Part shown: in pieces, positions 24,200-33,633 of the stretch
Layout of the letters: each line of letters begins with the position of its first letter
Numbering within the stretch: the first letter of the stretch is position 1
Assembly (NCBI GenBank): GCA_934643865.1
Contig: CAKUCX010000005.1
Coordinates: 19,458-83,457, forward strand
Direction of reading: 5' to 3'
Length of the DNA stretch: 64,000 nt
Origin: an uncultured Kiritimatiellota bacterium
GTDB lineage: Bacteria > Verrucomicrobiota > Kiritimatiellia > RFP12 > UBA1067
Made by a program: the position numbers and the translations under genes
Notes under the pieces: generated by a model
What the model was told of the DNA's origin: nothing
The model's input: only the letters and a program-made list of their open reading frames with translations
Database searches by the model: none

Positions 24200-24925
24200 A
24201 GCCTCGATTCGCACGGCATCTTCGGGCGTATCGACGCCCACGCCCTCGTCGTCCGTGCGGACGCAGGCGATCTTCGCGCCCATCCAGAGCGCCCGAAGCT
24301 GCTCAAGCTTCTCGGTTTTCTCCAAATCACACGGTTTTTCTGCGACATAGCGCTTCAGAAAGCCGCCCCGGTAGGCGTAGATGCCGAGATGGCGCACATA
24401 GAGGCCCGTCGCACAGTCCTCCGGCGCGTCGCGGCAGGCGGGAATCGTGGCGCGCGAGAAGTAGAGCGCGCCGCCCGCGCGGTCGAGGACGACCTTCACG
24501 ACGGTCTTCGCGCGGAGATCCTGCTCAGTGCGGATGGGCGTGACGGCCGTCGCCATGTCCCACGCGCCGCCCGGCTCCCGGAGGCGCGCGACGAGCGCGT
24601 CGATGAGGGCGGGGGCGATGAGCGGCTCGTCGCCCTGGATGTTCACGAGGATGTCGTCGTCCGCGAAGGCGCCGGCGGCGCAGGCGATGCGGTCCGTCCC
24701 GCTCGGCAGGTCGCCCGGCGTCATGACGGCCTTGCCACCGTGCGCCGCGACGGCGTCGGCGATGCGCGCGTCGTCCGTCGCGACGATCACGTCGTCGAGG
24801 CTCTTCGCCTTCTTCGCGGCCTCCACGACCCAGGCGACGAGGGGCTTCCCGCAGAGAAGCGCCAGCGGCTTGCCCGGAAAGCGGCTGGACCCGTACCGGG
24901 ACGGAATGATGCCAAGGATCTTCAT
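24173..24925 (-). CDS. kdsB: CMP-Kdo synthetase
   Basis: Activates Kdo with CTP to CMP-Kdo for transfer to lipid A. The 250-residue nucleotidyltransferase has IIPSRYGSSRFPGKPL, VIVATDD, MTPGDLPSGTDRIA and VNIQGDEPLI, followed by KVVLDRAGGALYFSRATIP and RHLGIYAYR, all standard KdsB motifs. It is directly upstream of kdsA and 30 bases after the sugar porter gene. The phosphatase kdsC and isomerase kdsD are not in the window. Confidence 0.95.
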   Translation of the reverse strand: MKILGIIPSRYGSSRFPGKPLALLCGKPLVAWVVEAAKKAKSLDDVIVATDDARIADAVAAHGGKAVMTPGDLPSGTDRIACAAGAFADDDILVNIQGDEPLIAPALIDALVARLREPGGAWDMATAVTPIRTEQDLRAKTVVKVVLDRAGGALYFSRATIPACRDAPEDCATGLYVRHLGIYAYRGGFLKRYVAEKPCDLEKTEKLEQLRALWMGAKIACVRTDDEGVGVDTPEDAVRIEALMKARGMV

Positions 24926-24955
24926 GCTTTCGCGATTCCCCTTCCCTGCGCGCCG

Positions 24956-26389
24956 CTAGGCGATGCCGAGGCGCTTTTCGATGTCCTCGATCGTGCCGCC
25001 CTTCGTCTCGGGCATGAAGAAGACCGCCCAGACGAGCTGCACCGCCATCATGCAGGCGAAGAAGGCGAACGCCCAGGTGCCGGCCCGTTCGGCCACGGCG
25101 GGGAAGGCCCAGGAGATGAGCGTACACATGAACCAGTGCGTGAAGCAGCCGAGGGCCTGTCCCTTCGCCCGCACGGCGTTCGGGAAGACCTCCGAGATGT
25201 AGACCCAGATGACCGCGCCCGACGAGCAGGCGAAAAACGCGATGAAGCCGAGGATGCCGACGATGGCGAGCGTCGCGTTGCAGGCGTCGCCGCGCGCAAG
25301 CTGCCAGGCGACGAGCGCGTGCATGAGGATCATGAGCGCGGAGCCGCCGATGATCATCGCCTTGCGCCCGAACTTGTCGATGACGAAGAACGCGAGGACC
25401 GTGAAGATGAGGTTCACCGTCCCCACGCCCATCGTCCCGACGAGCGAGGCCAGCTCGCTGCCCTTGCCGAAGATCATGTCGAAGATGCGCGGCGCGTAGT
25501 AGTTGATCGCGTTGATGCCGGAGACCTGGTTGAAGAACGCGATGAAGAACGCGAGGAGGATCGGCTTGAGGTACTTCCGCTGGAAGAGCGCGGGCGCCGC
25601 GTGCGCCGAGACGCCGGCGAGCGACGCCTCGATCTCACCCACCACCTGCTCGGTTGTCTTCCCCTCCTCCGCGAAGCCGATGCGCGCGAGGACGCGCGCC
25701 GCCGCCGCCTTCCGTCCGACGCGCACGAGCCAGCGCGGCGACTCGGGGATCGTCGTCAGGAGGGCCATGAAGAGGAGGATCGGCAGACACTCCATGCCGA
25801 GCATGACGCGCCACTTGACCATCTCGACCGTCATCGGGCTGGAGGCGAAGAGGTCCGCGAGCCACGTGCAGAGCGAGCAGAACCAACCGCCCTCGACGGC
25901 CATCCAGCGCGCCACGAAGTAGTTCGAGACATAGGAGATCAGAATGCCGAAGACGATGTTGAGCTGGTTCGTCGCGACGAGGCGCCCGCGCAGGCGGCCG
26001 GGCGAGATCTCCACAATGTAGAGCGGCACGACCACCGAGACGCCGCCGATCGCGAGCCCGCCGATGAAGCGGAACCACCCCAGGAGGTGCGGACCGAGCG
26101 CCTTCGACGTGGGCGTGAACGCGCAGCCGGCCGCCGAGACGAGGAAGAGCACGCCCATGAGCCACAGGGTCGGGCGGCGCCCCCACCGGTCGGACGGCGC
26201 GCCCGCCCCGAAGACGCCGATCACCGTGCCGATGAGCGCGACGGAGACGACGAACCCGTGCCAGAAGGCGCTCAGGCCGAACTCCGCCTGGATGGCCTTC
26301 TCGCACCCGGAGATGACCCCCGAATCGAAGCCGAAGAGGAAGCCGCCGAGCGCGGCGACGATCACGATGTAGAGGAGCGAGCGTTTCAT
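24956..26389 (-). CDS. Sugar porter (MFS, xylose/glucose-type symporter)
   Basis: A 477-residue 12-segment transporter of the MFS sugar porter family. The motifs are complete: GGFLFGFDSGVISG in the first helix, DRWGRRP after helix 2, RGRLVATNQL, PESPRWL before the central loop, NQVSGINAINYYAP in helix 7, and PETKGGTIEDIE at the end. It probably imports a pentose or hexose with protons; the exact sugar cannot be told. The ATG overlaps the stop of the DUF975 gene. Its position next to kdsB could mean that it supplies a sugar precursor, but that is only a suggestion. Confidence 0.88.
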   Translation of the reverse strand: MKRSLLYIVIVAALGGFLFGFDSGVISGCEKAIQAEFGLSAFWHGFVVSVALIGTVIGVFGAGAPSDRWGRRPTLWLMGVLFLVSAAGCAFTPTSKALGPHLLGWFRFIGGLAIGGVSVVVPLYIVEISPGRLRGRLVATNQLNIVFGILISYVSNYFVARWMAVEGGWFCSLCTWLADLFASSPMTVEMVKWRVMLGMECLPILLFMALLTTIPESPRWLVRVGRKAAAARVLARIGFAEEGKTTEQVVGEIEASLAGVSAHAAPALFQRKYLKPILLAFFIAFFNQVSGINAINYYAPRIFDMIFGKGSELASLVGTMGVGTVNLIFTVLAFFVIDKFGRKAMIIGGSALMILMHALVAWQLARGDACNATLAIVGILGFIAFFACSSGAVIWVYISEVFPNAVRAKGQALGCFTHWFMCTLISWAFPAVAERAGTWAFAFFACMMAVQLVWAVFFMPETKGGTIEDIEKRLGIA

Positions 26390-27168
26390 GTCGTTTCTGT
26401 CGTTTCCGGGTAGGGTTGTTCGGGCATCTCGGCGGCGGGCGCGCCCGCCGCGCGCTCGGCGCGATCGAGCAGGTCTTCGTAGAAGGCGGCACAGGCCGCG
26501 TCGATGTAGGGCGTGAGCAGAAGCTGCGTCAGGCCGCCGAAGAAGTAGGACGTCACCGCCGCGAGGAGCGTCCAGCCGAGGAAACTGACGTTGAGGCAGA
26601 AATAACGCCAACGATGCCCTTCCATCATCCGCTTCGATTCCGCGATGCAGCGGCGCGGCGTCCAGTCGGGATGGTCGACGAGCAGGTACGGCGTCATCGC
26701 ATAGGAAAAGAACGCGCGAACGCCCGGCACGACGAAGAGAAGCGCCCAGAGGAAAACGAACGTCTGCCGCCAGAGGATGAGCGAGACCATGCGCCAGCCG
26801 TTCCCCCACCCGGAAAGGCCGTGGCGCGCCGTCAGGCCGCCGCGCACGAGGGCGACCGCCATCGCCGTCTGCCCCCAGGCCGCGAAGCCGACCGCATAGA
26901 GGACGAGCGGCACGGCGGCCGCCGAGACGGACAGCGTGACGGCGAACGTCTCCGGCGACGGCAGCGCGCGCGCGCCGCCCTTCGAGAAGGCGACGAGGCC
27001 GGCGACGGCGACGGCGCCGAGGGCGCACGCGGCGAGGACGGCGCAGAGCACGACAAGCGTGACCAGCAGCAGCCCGAGGACGTACGTCCCATAGCCCGCC
27101 GCACCGTTCACCCCCGCGAGAAGCGCCCACGCGCGGCGGCGCAGATCCTTGGCTGTCAACTCGTTCAT
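26386..27168 (-). CDS. DUF975-family integral membrane protein
   Basis: A 260-residue membrane protein with about six hydrophobic segments. RRRAWALLAG near the start, and the LLFVVPGVRAFFSYAMTPYLLVDHP and RRCIAESKRMMEGHRWRYFCL stretches, match the DUF975 pattern, in which a loop with I.S..MM.GH is conserved. The function of the family is unknown. It is translated 2 bases after pyrB and overlaps the sugar porter start by 4 bases, so all three are coupled. The charged C-terminal tail (about 25 residues, rich in Ala, Glu and Pro) is probably cytoplasmic. Confidence 0.75.
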   Translation of the reverse strand: MNELTAKDLRRRAWALLAGVNGAAGYGTYVLGLLLVTLVVLCAVLAACALGAVAVAGLVAFSKGGARALPSPETFAVTLSVSAAAVPLVLYAVGFAAWGQTAMAVALVRGGLTARHGLSGWGNGWRMVSLILWRQTFVFLWALLFVVPGVRAFFSYAMTPYLLVDHPDWTPRRCIAESKRMMEGHRWRYFCLNVSFLGWTLLAAVTSYFFGGLTQLLLTPYIDAACAAFYEDLLDRAERAAGAPAAEMPEQPYPETTETT

Positions 27169-27170
27169 GG

Positions 27171-28250
27171 TTACGCCCCGAAGCACATGATCTGGCGCTC
27201 GAAGCCGAACGTCATCGCGATGAGCGCGGAACGGATCCACATGCCGTTGCGCATTTGCCGCCAGTACATCGCGCGCGGGTCGCGGTCGCAGCAGGGGGCG
27301 ATCTCGTCGCGGCGGGGCAGGGGGTGCATGATGATGCCGTCCTTTGGCAGCAGCTTCAGCTCCTCGGCGCCGAACTTGAAGCGGGAGGTGTCGATGCGCG
27401 CGCTCTCGCCCTGGGCGGTGTCCCACTCGTCCTGGATGCGCGTCATGTAGACGGCGTCGGAGAGCGACACGGCCTCGCGCAGGTTGTCCGAGACGGCGTA
27501 GGCGACGCCCTTCGCCTTCAGGATCTCCAGCACGTCGGCGGGAACCTGCAGCTGGGGCGGCGCCACGAACACCTGGCGGACGTGCGGGAAGTTCGTGAGC
27601 AGGTAGCTGAGCGAGCGCACCGTTCGGCCGCGCAGGAGGTCGCCGCAGAACGTCACGGTGCGGTTCGCAAGCCCGCCCTTCGTCTCGAACGAGCGGAGGA
27701 GCGTGTAGACGTCGAGGAGGGCCTGGGTCGGGTGCTGGTCCTTGCCCGAACCGGCATTGATGATCGGAATCGGACGGTCCGCGTTCGAGAGCTCCCACGC
27801 CATCTGCTCGGCGAGGCCCTTCTCGGGGCAGCGCATGATGATCATGTCCACGTAGGAGGAGAACGTGCGGATCGTGTCCGTCTTCGACTCGCCCTTCGCC
27901 TCGGAGCTCGTGCTCTGGTCGCGCACGGAGCTTGTCGTGAGACCGAGGATCTGGCAGGCGTTCAGGTGCGAGAGGAACGTGCGCGAGCTCGGCTGCGAGA
28001 AGTAGAGCATCGCGCGTTTGTGCGGCAGGAGGCTCTTGAGGTAGAGCGCGCCCTCCTTCGACTTCGCCATGAAGCGGATGCGATTCGCGAGCGCGGCGAG
28101 GCGTTCGAGGAGCGGCCGGTCGAACTGCTGCGCAATGAGCGTGTGGTAGGGCGTCTCCGGGGAGACGTCGGGATGCGCGAGATAGGGCCGCTTCGCCTCC
28201 GGCGGCAGATCCCTGAACGCCTCCCAGCCGATGTCCGTCAACCGCGCCAT
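27171..28250 (-). CDS. pyrB: Aspartate carbamoyltransferase
   Basis: Makes N-carbamoyl-aspartate from carbamoyl phosphate and aspartate in pyrimidine synthesis. The 359-residue protein has the carbamoyl-phosphate motif as SQPSSRTFLSH, then SKTDTIRTF, DQHPTQALLD, FCGDLLRGRTVRSL and HPLPRRDEI. It is about 50 residues longer than the E. coli catalytic chain, with an extra N-terminal segment and an extended C-terminus. No pyrI regulatory subunit is adjacent. It lies 16 bases after argF, so the two enzymes that use carbamoyl phosphate are co-expressed. Confidence 0.93.
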   Translation of the reverse strand: MARLTDIGWEAFRDLPPEAKRPYLAHPDVSPETPYHTLIAQQFDRPLLERLAALANRIRFMAKSKEGALYLKSLLPHKRAMLYFSQPSSRTFLSHLNACQILGLTTSSVRDQSTSSEAKGESKTDTIRTFSSYVDMIIMRCPEKGLAEQMAWELSNADRPIPIINAGSGKDQHPTQALLDVYTLLRSFETKGGLANRTVTFCGDLLRGRTVRSLSYLLTNFPHVRQVFVAPPQLQVPADVLEILKAKGVAYAVSDNLREAVSLSDAVYMTRIQDEWDTAQGESARIDTSRFKFGAEELKLLPKDGIIMHPLPRRDEIAPCCDRDPRAMYWRQMRNGMWIRSALIAMTFGFERQIMCFGA

Positions 28251-28266
28251 GACCGTCCTCCTTTGC

Positions 28267-29271
28267 TTACTGCTTCTCCGGGTCGGCGAGGGCCGAGACG
28301 AAGAGCGCCTTGATCGTATGCATGCGGTTCTCGCTCTCGTCGAAGACCTTGGCGTACTTCGACTCGAACACCTCGTCCGTCACCTCCAGGGCGCCGGAAT
28401 CCTTCGTGACCTCGGTGTTGAAGTCGTGGAACGCGGGGAGGCAGTGGAGGAACATGAGCCGGCCGTCGAGGTTGCCCGTCGCGCGCATGAGGTCCATGTT
28501 GATCTGGTAGGGGCGCAGCATCCGGATGCGCTCGGAGGTTTTCGCCTCCTCGCCCATCGAGACCCAGACGTCGGTGTAGAGGACGTTCGCGCCCCGCACG
28601 CCCTTCACGGGGTCGTCGAAGACGCGGATGTCGACGCCGTTGCGCTTCGCGACGGCCTCGGCCTCGGCCAGCACCTGCTCGTCCGGCCACAGTTCGCGCG
28701 GCGTGCAGCAGACGTACCGCACGCCCGCCTTCGCACAGCCCATCATGAGGGAGTTCGCGACGTTGTTGCGTCCGTCGCCCACGTAGGCGACCGTGCAGTC
28801 CCGGAGTGTGCCGAACGTCTCCTTCACCGTCAGGAGGTCCGCGAAGATCTGCGTGGGGTGGTAGTCATCCGTCAGGCCGTTCCACACGGGCACGCCCGAC
28901 CACTTCGCCAGCTCCTCGACCGTCTTCTGGCTGAAGCCCCGGAAGAGGATGCCGTCGTAGATGCGCCCCAAAACGCGCGCCGTGTCCTTCACGCTCTCCT
29001 TCTTGCCGAAGTGGATGTCGGGGCGCGTGAGGTACTCGGCGCCGCCGCCCTCGTCGCGCGCGGCGATGACGGACGAGTTGCGCGTGCGCGTGGACGACTT
29101 CTCGAAAATGAGCGCAATGTTCTTGCGGTGGAGCAGATCGCCGCGTACGCCCGCCCTGCGCCGCGCCTTCAGCTGCGCCGCGAGGTCGATCAGGTTCATC
29201 ATCTCTTCATCGGTGAAGGAGGTCATCCGCATGAGCGAACGGCCCTTCAGTTCAGGCATCCAGGTGAGCAT
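28267..29271 (-). CDS. argF: Ornithine carbamoyltransferase
   Basis: Converts ornithine and carbamoyl phosphate to citrulline. The 334-residue enzyme shows FEKSSTRTRNS (carbamoyl-phosphate binding), RGFSQKTVEELA, DDYHPTQIFADLLT, GDGRNNVANSL, VWVSMGEE and HCLPAF, at the standard family length. The ATG at 29271 (MLTWMPELKGRSL) is preceded by AAAGG and gives the normal start; a codon 13 residues earlier lies too near the promoter. It could be the anabolic ArgF or a catabolic ArcB. The linkage to pyrB favours biosynthesis. It is the first gene of the long minus-strand series. Confidence 0.92.
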   Translation of the reverse strand: MLTWMPELKGRSLMRMTSFTDEEMMNLIDLAAQLKARRRAGVRGDLLHRKNIALIFEKSSTRTRNSSVIAARDEGGGAEYLTRPDIHFGKKESVKDTARVLGRIYDGILFRGFSQKTVEELAKWSGVPVWNGLTDDYHPTQIFADLLTVKETFGTLRDCTVAYVGDGRNNVANSLMMGCAKAGVRYVCCTPRELWPDEQVLAEAEAVAKRNGVDIRVFDDPVKGVRGANVLYTDVWVSMGEEAKTSERIRMLRPYQINMDLMRATGNLDGRLMFLHCLPAFHDFNTEVTKDSGALEVTDEVFESKYAKVFDESENRMHTIKALFVSALADPEKQ

Positions 29272-29295
29272 CGTTGACCTTTCTGAAAAAGACGG

Positions 29296-29309
29296 AGTAT
29301 AGTGTAGCA
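29296..29309 (-). promoter_or_regulatory. Promoter region of argF
   Basis: Two overlapping -10 candidates are present: TATACT (29296-29301) and TGCTACACT (29301-29309). No clear -35 is seen. The leader would be about 20 bases. Confidence 0.4.
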
Positions 29310-29364
29310 TATTCCAGCGCCGCGAGGCGTCCGGCGGGCGTCTCCCGTACCGGAGCGGCGGCCG

Positions 29365-32300
29365 CTACGCGCGGCCCCCTTCCCCGCGTTCGGGCTTCAC
29401 CCGCTCGCGCAGGCGCTGGAAGACGCTGTAGAGCGCCGGGACGAAGATGATGCCCACGAACGTCGCCGCGAGCATGCCGAAGCAGGTGCAGATGCCGATC
29501 GCCCGCATCGCGCCCGCGCCGGCCCCCTTCGCGAAGACGAGCGGCAGCACGCCGAAGATGAAGCTCCACGCCGTCATCATCACGGCGCGGAAGCGCAGGT
29601 CCGCGCCGCGCACGGCGCTCTCCTGCACGGTGAGACCGCGTTCGCGCTCGCTCTTCGAGAACTCCACCATCAGGATCGCGTTCTTCGCGGCGAGGCCGAT
29701 GAGCATCACGCAGCCGAGCTGCGCGTAGACGGAGAGCGCCGTATGCGTCGCCCAGAGCCCGGCGACGGCCCCCGCGAGGGCGAAGAGGACGGAGAGCATC
29801 ACGCTCACGGGAACCGACCAGCTCTCGTACTGCGCGACGAGGAAGAGGTAGGCGAAGAGCATCGCCGTCGCCATGAGCCAGAGGAGCTGGCCCTCGTTCT
29901 CCTTCTCCTGGAGGGCGACGGGGCCCCATTCGACGACGAAGTCCTTCGGCAGGGGCGCGTTCTGGATGAGGGTCATGATCTCCGAGGAGGAGACGCCGTC
30001 CGCCGGCGTGACGTCGCACCAGGCGGCGAGCATCTTGTTGTAGCTCATCGTTTCGCGCGGGCCCGTCGAATACTCGATCGAGCCGACGGCGGAGAGCGGC
30101 ACGGCCTTCCCCTGCGAGGTCGGGATGCGGATGTCGAGGACATCCGAGATCGAGCTGCGGTAGTCGGGGTCGTTCTGGAGCTTCACCTCGTAGACGCCGC
30201 CCTTGATGTTGAAGTCGTTCACGTAGTAGCTCGCGAGCTTGTTCTGGAGCGTCTGGAAAATGACCTTCGGCGTGAGGCCGAGGAGCTCGGCCTTCGCGCG
30301 GTCGAGTTTCAGCTCCAGCTGCGGCGTCGCGGCGGTGAAGCCGTGAACGGCCGCCTTCACGAGCCGGTTCGAGGCGAGGTAGGCGACGAGGCCGTCCGCC
30401 GCCTCCAGCAGCTCCTGCGGCGACTGCCCGGCAAGCGCGCAGAGGTTGAAGCCGACGCCGCTCGATCCGCCGAGGCCCTTGATGGCGGCGGGCTGGGTGA
30501 AGCGGAATTCGGCGGCGTAGAGGTCGTCGGTGATTTCCTTCAGGCGGTCCATCACGGCGTCGATCTGCGTCTCGGGCGTCGTGCGCCTGTCCCAGTGCTC
30601 CAGGCGGACGAGCGCGCCGGCGATGTTCTCGCCGTTGCCCCAGAGACCGTTGCGCCCGCAGGTGGAGGAGAAGGACTGCACGCCGGGGATGCTCTTCACG
30701 CGCTCGTGGAGTTCGTCGATGACCGCGATCGTGCGGTCGAGCGTCTGGCCCTCCGGCAGGCGGCAGTAGACGCTGATGTAGCCGCGGTCCTCCTTGGGCA
30801 GGAAGGCCGTCGGCACCTTCCCCGCCATCCACCAGAGAAGCCCCGCCGTCCCCGCGAAGAGGGCGAGCGTGAGGAGCCCCTGCCGCACGAAGAGGCGCAC
30901 GACGGCGAGATAGCCGCGCCGCGAGGCGTCCAAGAGCCCGTTGAACGGCGCGAAGATCCGGCGCGGCTTCTCGCGCGGCGGCTTGAGCAGGTAGGCGCAG
31001 AGGACGGGCGAGAGGACGAGCGCGACGACCGTGGAGAGGCAAAGCGCGACGCACATCGTCACCGCGAACTGCACGTACATCATGCCGACCATGCCCGAGT
31101 AGAAGACGAGCGGCAGGTAGCACGCGAGCGTGACGAGCGTCGTCGCGATGACGGCGCCCGTGATCTGCGTCATCGACTTCGCGGCGGCCTCCTTCGCGGA
31201 GAGGCCCTCGCGCTGCATGAGCGACTGCGTGTTCTCGACGACGACGATCGCGTCGTCCACGAGCGAGCCGATCACGAGGATGAGGCCGAACATCGTCAGG
31301 ACGTTCAGCGTGAAGCCGAGGGGGTAGAGGACGGCGAACGTCCCCAGGAGCGAGATGGGGATCGCGAGCGAGGGGATGAGCGTCGCGCGCCAGTCCTGCA
31401 GGAAGAGGTAGGTAATGAAGACGACGAGGACGAGCGCGACGACGAGCGTGTTGAACGTCTCCTTCAGGAACACCTTCGTGAACGCGGTCGAATCGTCCGC
31501 CAGCACGCCCACCACGCCCGGCGGCATGCGCGCAATCCACTTGTCCACCTCTTTCTTGACGCGCGCCGCCGTCGCGACGGCGTTCGCCTCCGGCGCCTTG
31601 TAGACCTCCAGCCAGACGGCGGGGTTCTCGTTGAAGCGCGAGCGGATCGTGTAGCCCTTGCAGCCGAGCTCGACGCGCGCGACGTCCTTCACGAGCACCT
31701 GCGCGCCCGTCTCGGGGTTCGTGCGGATGACGATGTTCTCGAACTCCTCCTTCGTCTTGAGCCGGCCCCTCACGTTCAGCTTGAAGGAGAGGTACTTGTT
31801 CGCGTACTCGCCGCCGACCGTGCCGGCGGCGGCCTGCACGTTCTGGCTCTCGATGGCGTCCTTGATCTCGGCGATGGAGACGTTGAGCCCGGCGAGCCGC
31901 ACGGGGTCGAGCCAGATGCGCATCGCGTAGGTGCGGCCGCCGGAGGCGACGAGCGCGACGCCGTCCATGCGCGCAAGGTCGTCCGCCACCTGCTTCTCGA
32001 CGAAATTCGAAAGTTCCATGAGGTCCATCTCGCGCCCGTCGGTCATGAACATGTACATGACCATGCGGTCCTCGGGGCTCTTGCGCACGACGATGCCGCT
32101 CTGCGTGACCTCCGTGGGGAGCTTCGGCTCGGCGCGCTTGACGGCGTTCTGCACGTTGACGAGGGCGATGTTGGAGGGCGTCCCGGGGCGGAAGACGCAA
32201 TAGCAGTTGTAGGCGCCCTTCGCGTTCGCGTTCGACTTGTAGTACCAGATGTCGTCCACGGCGTTGATCTGGTCCTCGATCACCATGCCCACGGACTCGT

Positions 32301-32481
32301 TGACGACCTCGGCGCTCGCGCCCGTGTACGTCGTCGACACGGTGATCGTCACGGGGGTGATGTTCGGGTACTCGGCGACCGGCGTGCGGAAGAGGCAGAT
32401 CGTGCCGCAGAGCGCGATGACGATCGACACGACCCACGCGAGGCGCGGATGGTCGATGAAGACCTGGGAGATGGACGTCAT
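29365..32481 (-). CDS. RND efflux pump, AcrB/HAE1 type
   Basis: A 1038-residue inner-membrane pump with the RND layout: one N-terminal helix, a large periplasmic porter domain, six helices, then a second repeat. It starts MTSISQVFIDHP, as in AcrB relatives. The proton-relay residues are present: GSLVDDAIVVVEN in helix 4 (Asp pair) and LIGLAAKNAILMVEF in helix 10 (Lys). It probably exports hydrophobic or amphipathic compounds with the adaptor just upstream, which it overlaps by 4 bases (ATGA). No TolC-like outer-membrane gene is adjacent, so a shared channel must be used. Confidence 0.93.
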   Translation of the reverse strand: MTSISQVFIDHPRLAWVVSIVIALCGTICLFRTPVAEYPNITPVTITVSTTYTGASAEVVNESVGMVIEDQINAVDDIWYYKSNANAKGAYNCYCVFRPGTPSNIALVNVQNAVKRAEPKLPTEVTQSGIVVRKSPEDRMVMYMFMTDGREMDLMELSNFVEKQVADDLARMDGVALVASGGRTYAMRIWLDPVRLAGLNVSIAEIKDAIESQNVQAAAGTVGGEYANKYLSFKLNVRGRLKTKEEFENIVIRTNPETGAQVLVKDVARVELGCKGYTIRSRFNENPAVWLEVYKAPEANAVATAARVKKEVDKWIARMPPGVVGVLADDSTAFTKVFLKETFNTLVVALVLVVFITYLFLQDWRATLIPSLAIPISLLGTFAVLYPLGFTLNVLTMFGLILVIGSLVDDAIVVVENTQSLMQREGLSAKEAAAKSMTQITGAVIATTLVTLACYLPLVFYSGMVGMMYVQFAVTMCVALCLSTVVALVLSPVLCAYLLKPPREKPRRIFAPFNGLLDASRRGYLAVVRLFVRQGLLTLALFAGTAGLLWWMAGKVPTAFLPKEDRGYISVYCRLPEGQTLDRTIAVIDELHERVKSIPGVQSFSSTCGRNGLWGNGENIAGALVRLEHWDRRTTPETQIDAVMDRLKEITDDLYAAEFRFTQPAAIKGLGGSSGVGFNLCALAGQSPQELLEAADGLVAYLASNRLVKAAVHGFTAATPQLELKLDRAKAELLGLTPKVIFQTLQNKLASYYVNDFNIKGGVYEVKLQNDPDYRSSISDVLDIRIPTSQGKAVPLSAVGSIEYSTGPRETMSYNKMLAAWCDVTPADGVSSSEIMTLIQNAPLPKDFVVEWGPVALQEKENEGQLLWLMATAMLFAYLFLVAQYESWSVPVSVMLSVLFALAGAVAGLWATHTALSVYAQLGCVMLIGLAAKNAILMVEFSKSERERGLTVQESAVRGADLRFRAVMMTAWSFIFGVLPLVFAKGAGAGAMRAIGICTCFGMLAATFVGIIFVPALYSVFQRLRERVKPERGEGGRA

Positions 32482-33566
32482 GGCGCGGGCGTCACCTTCA
32501 TGCCCTTGCGGACCTTGTGGCCGCCGTCGGCAACGATCTTCTCGCCGACCTTCAGGCCCTTCTCCACGAACTGCCAGTCACCTTCGATGTTGCCGCGCGC
32601 GATGTAGCGGCGCTCGGCCGTCCCGTCTTCGCCGACGACCCACACATAGGGCCCCTGCACGTCCTGCAGGATCGCGGTGGGGGGCACGGCGGGGCGCGGC
32701 ACGCCCTTCTTCGAGGTGAGCGACACGGCGACGGTGCCGCCGGGGCGCAGCCCGTAGGCCGCGTTGGGGTAGAGCGCGTACATCTGGATCGTGTCCGTCA
32801 GCTCGTCGGCAGCGTTCTCGCTGTACTCGATCACGCCCTTCTCGTCGAACGTCGTGCCGTCCGCGAGGCGCAGCGACAGGACGCCCTCGTCCCGGCAACG
32901 CGCCGTCAGGCCGCCGAACATCTCCAGGAAGTCCCGGTTGGAGATCGAGAAGCGCACGCGGATCGGGCGGGACTGGATGAGCGTCACGAGCGTGCCCTGC
33001 CCCTTCTGGAGGTAGTTGCCCTCCGTGAACTGCGTCGTGCCGGCCTTCGCGGCGATCGGCGCCGTGATGCGGCAGTGACGCAGGTCGTCGCGCGCGGTCA
33101 TGAGGTCCGCCTTCGCCGCCTCCAGCGAGGCGCGCGCGCTGTCGCGCGCCGAGAGCGCGTTGTCGAGCGCGTCCTGCGAGACGGCGCGCGTGGCGACGAG
33201 CTTGAGGTGGCGCGCGTAGCTGAGCTCGGCGTAGCCGAGCGTCGCCTTGCACTCGGCGACCTTCGCCTCGGCGTTCTTGACGGCCGCCTCGTACTTGACG
33301 GGATCGACCCGGTAGAGGAGATCGCCCTTCTTCACCTCGCGGCCGTTCTCGAAGGCGACTTCGAGGATCTCGCCGGAGACCTGCGGGATCACGTTCACCT
33401 GCGCGACCGGCACGACGCGGCCGGGGTAGGTGCGCACCGGCTTGTCGGCCACGGCCTTCACCTCCACGACCGGAAGCGTGATGCGCGTGAGGTCCTCGGC
33501 GGCGCCCGCCGCCCCGCCCAGGGCGAACGCCGCCCACAGGCACCATCGCGTCAACTGTCTCGTCAT
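32478..33566 (-). CDS. RND efflux periplasmic adaptor (AcrA/MexA type)
   Basis: A 362-residue membrane fusion protein joining the RND pump to an outer-membrane channel. It has a signal peptide, a YPGRVVPVAQVNVIPQVSGEI lipoyl half, a helical hairpin (about residues 90-165) rich in Ala and Glu, a return lipoyl half (CRITAPIAAKAG) and a beta-barrel with GLRPGGTVAVSL. No N-terminal Cys is placed for lipidation. The ATG at 33566 lies 88 bases below a promoter enclosed by an 18-bp inverted repeat, which suggests specific control of the pump. Confidence 0.9.
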   Translation of the reverse strand: MTRQLTRWCLWAAFALGGAAGAAEDLTRITLPVVEVKAVADKPVRTYPGRVVPVAQVNVIPQVSGEILEVAFENGREVKKGDLLYRVDPVKYEAAVKNAEAKVAECKATLGYAELSYARHLKLVATRAVSQDALDNALSARDSARASLEAAKADLMTARDDLRHCRITAPIAAKAGTTQFTEGNYLQKGQGTLVTLIQSRPIRVRFSISNRDFLEMFGGLTARCRDEGVLSLRLADGTTFDEKGVIEYSENAADELTDTIQMYALYPNAAYGLRPGGTVAVSLTSKKGVPRPAVPPTAILQDVQGPYVWVVGEDGTAERRYIARGNIEGDWQFVEKGLKVGEKIVADGGHKVRKGMKVTPAP

Positions 33567-33633
33567 GTCTCGTTACCGTCCTGCCTCAACCATCGATCCT
33601 GAACGCACGCGGCGCGCGCCCGCATGGAACGGC

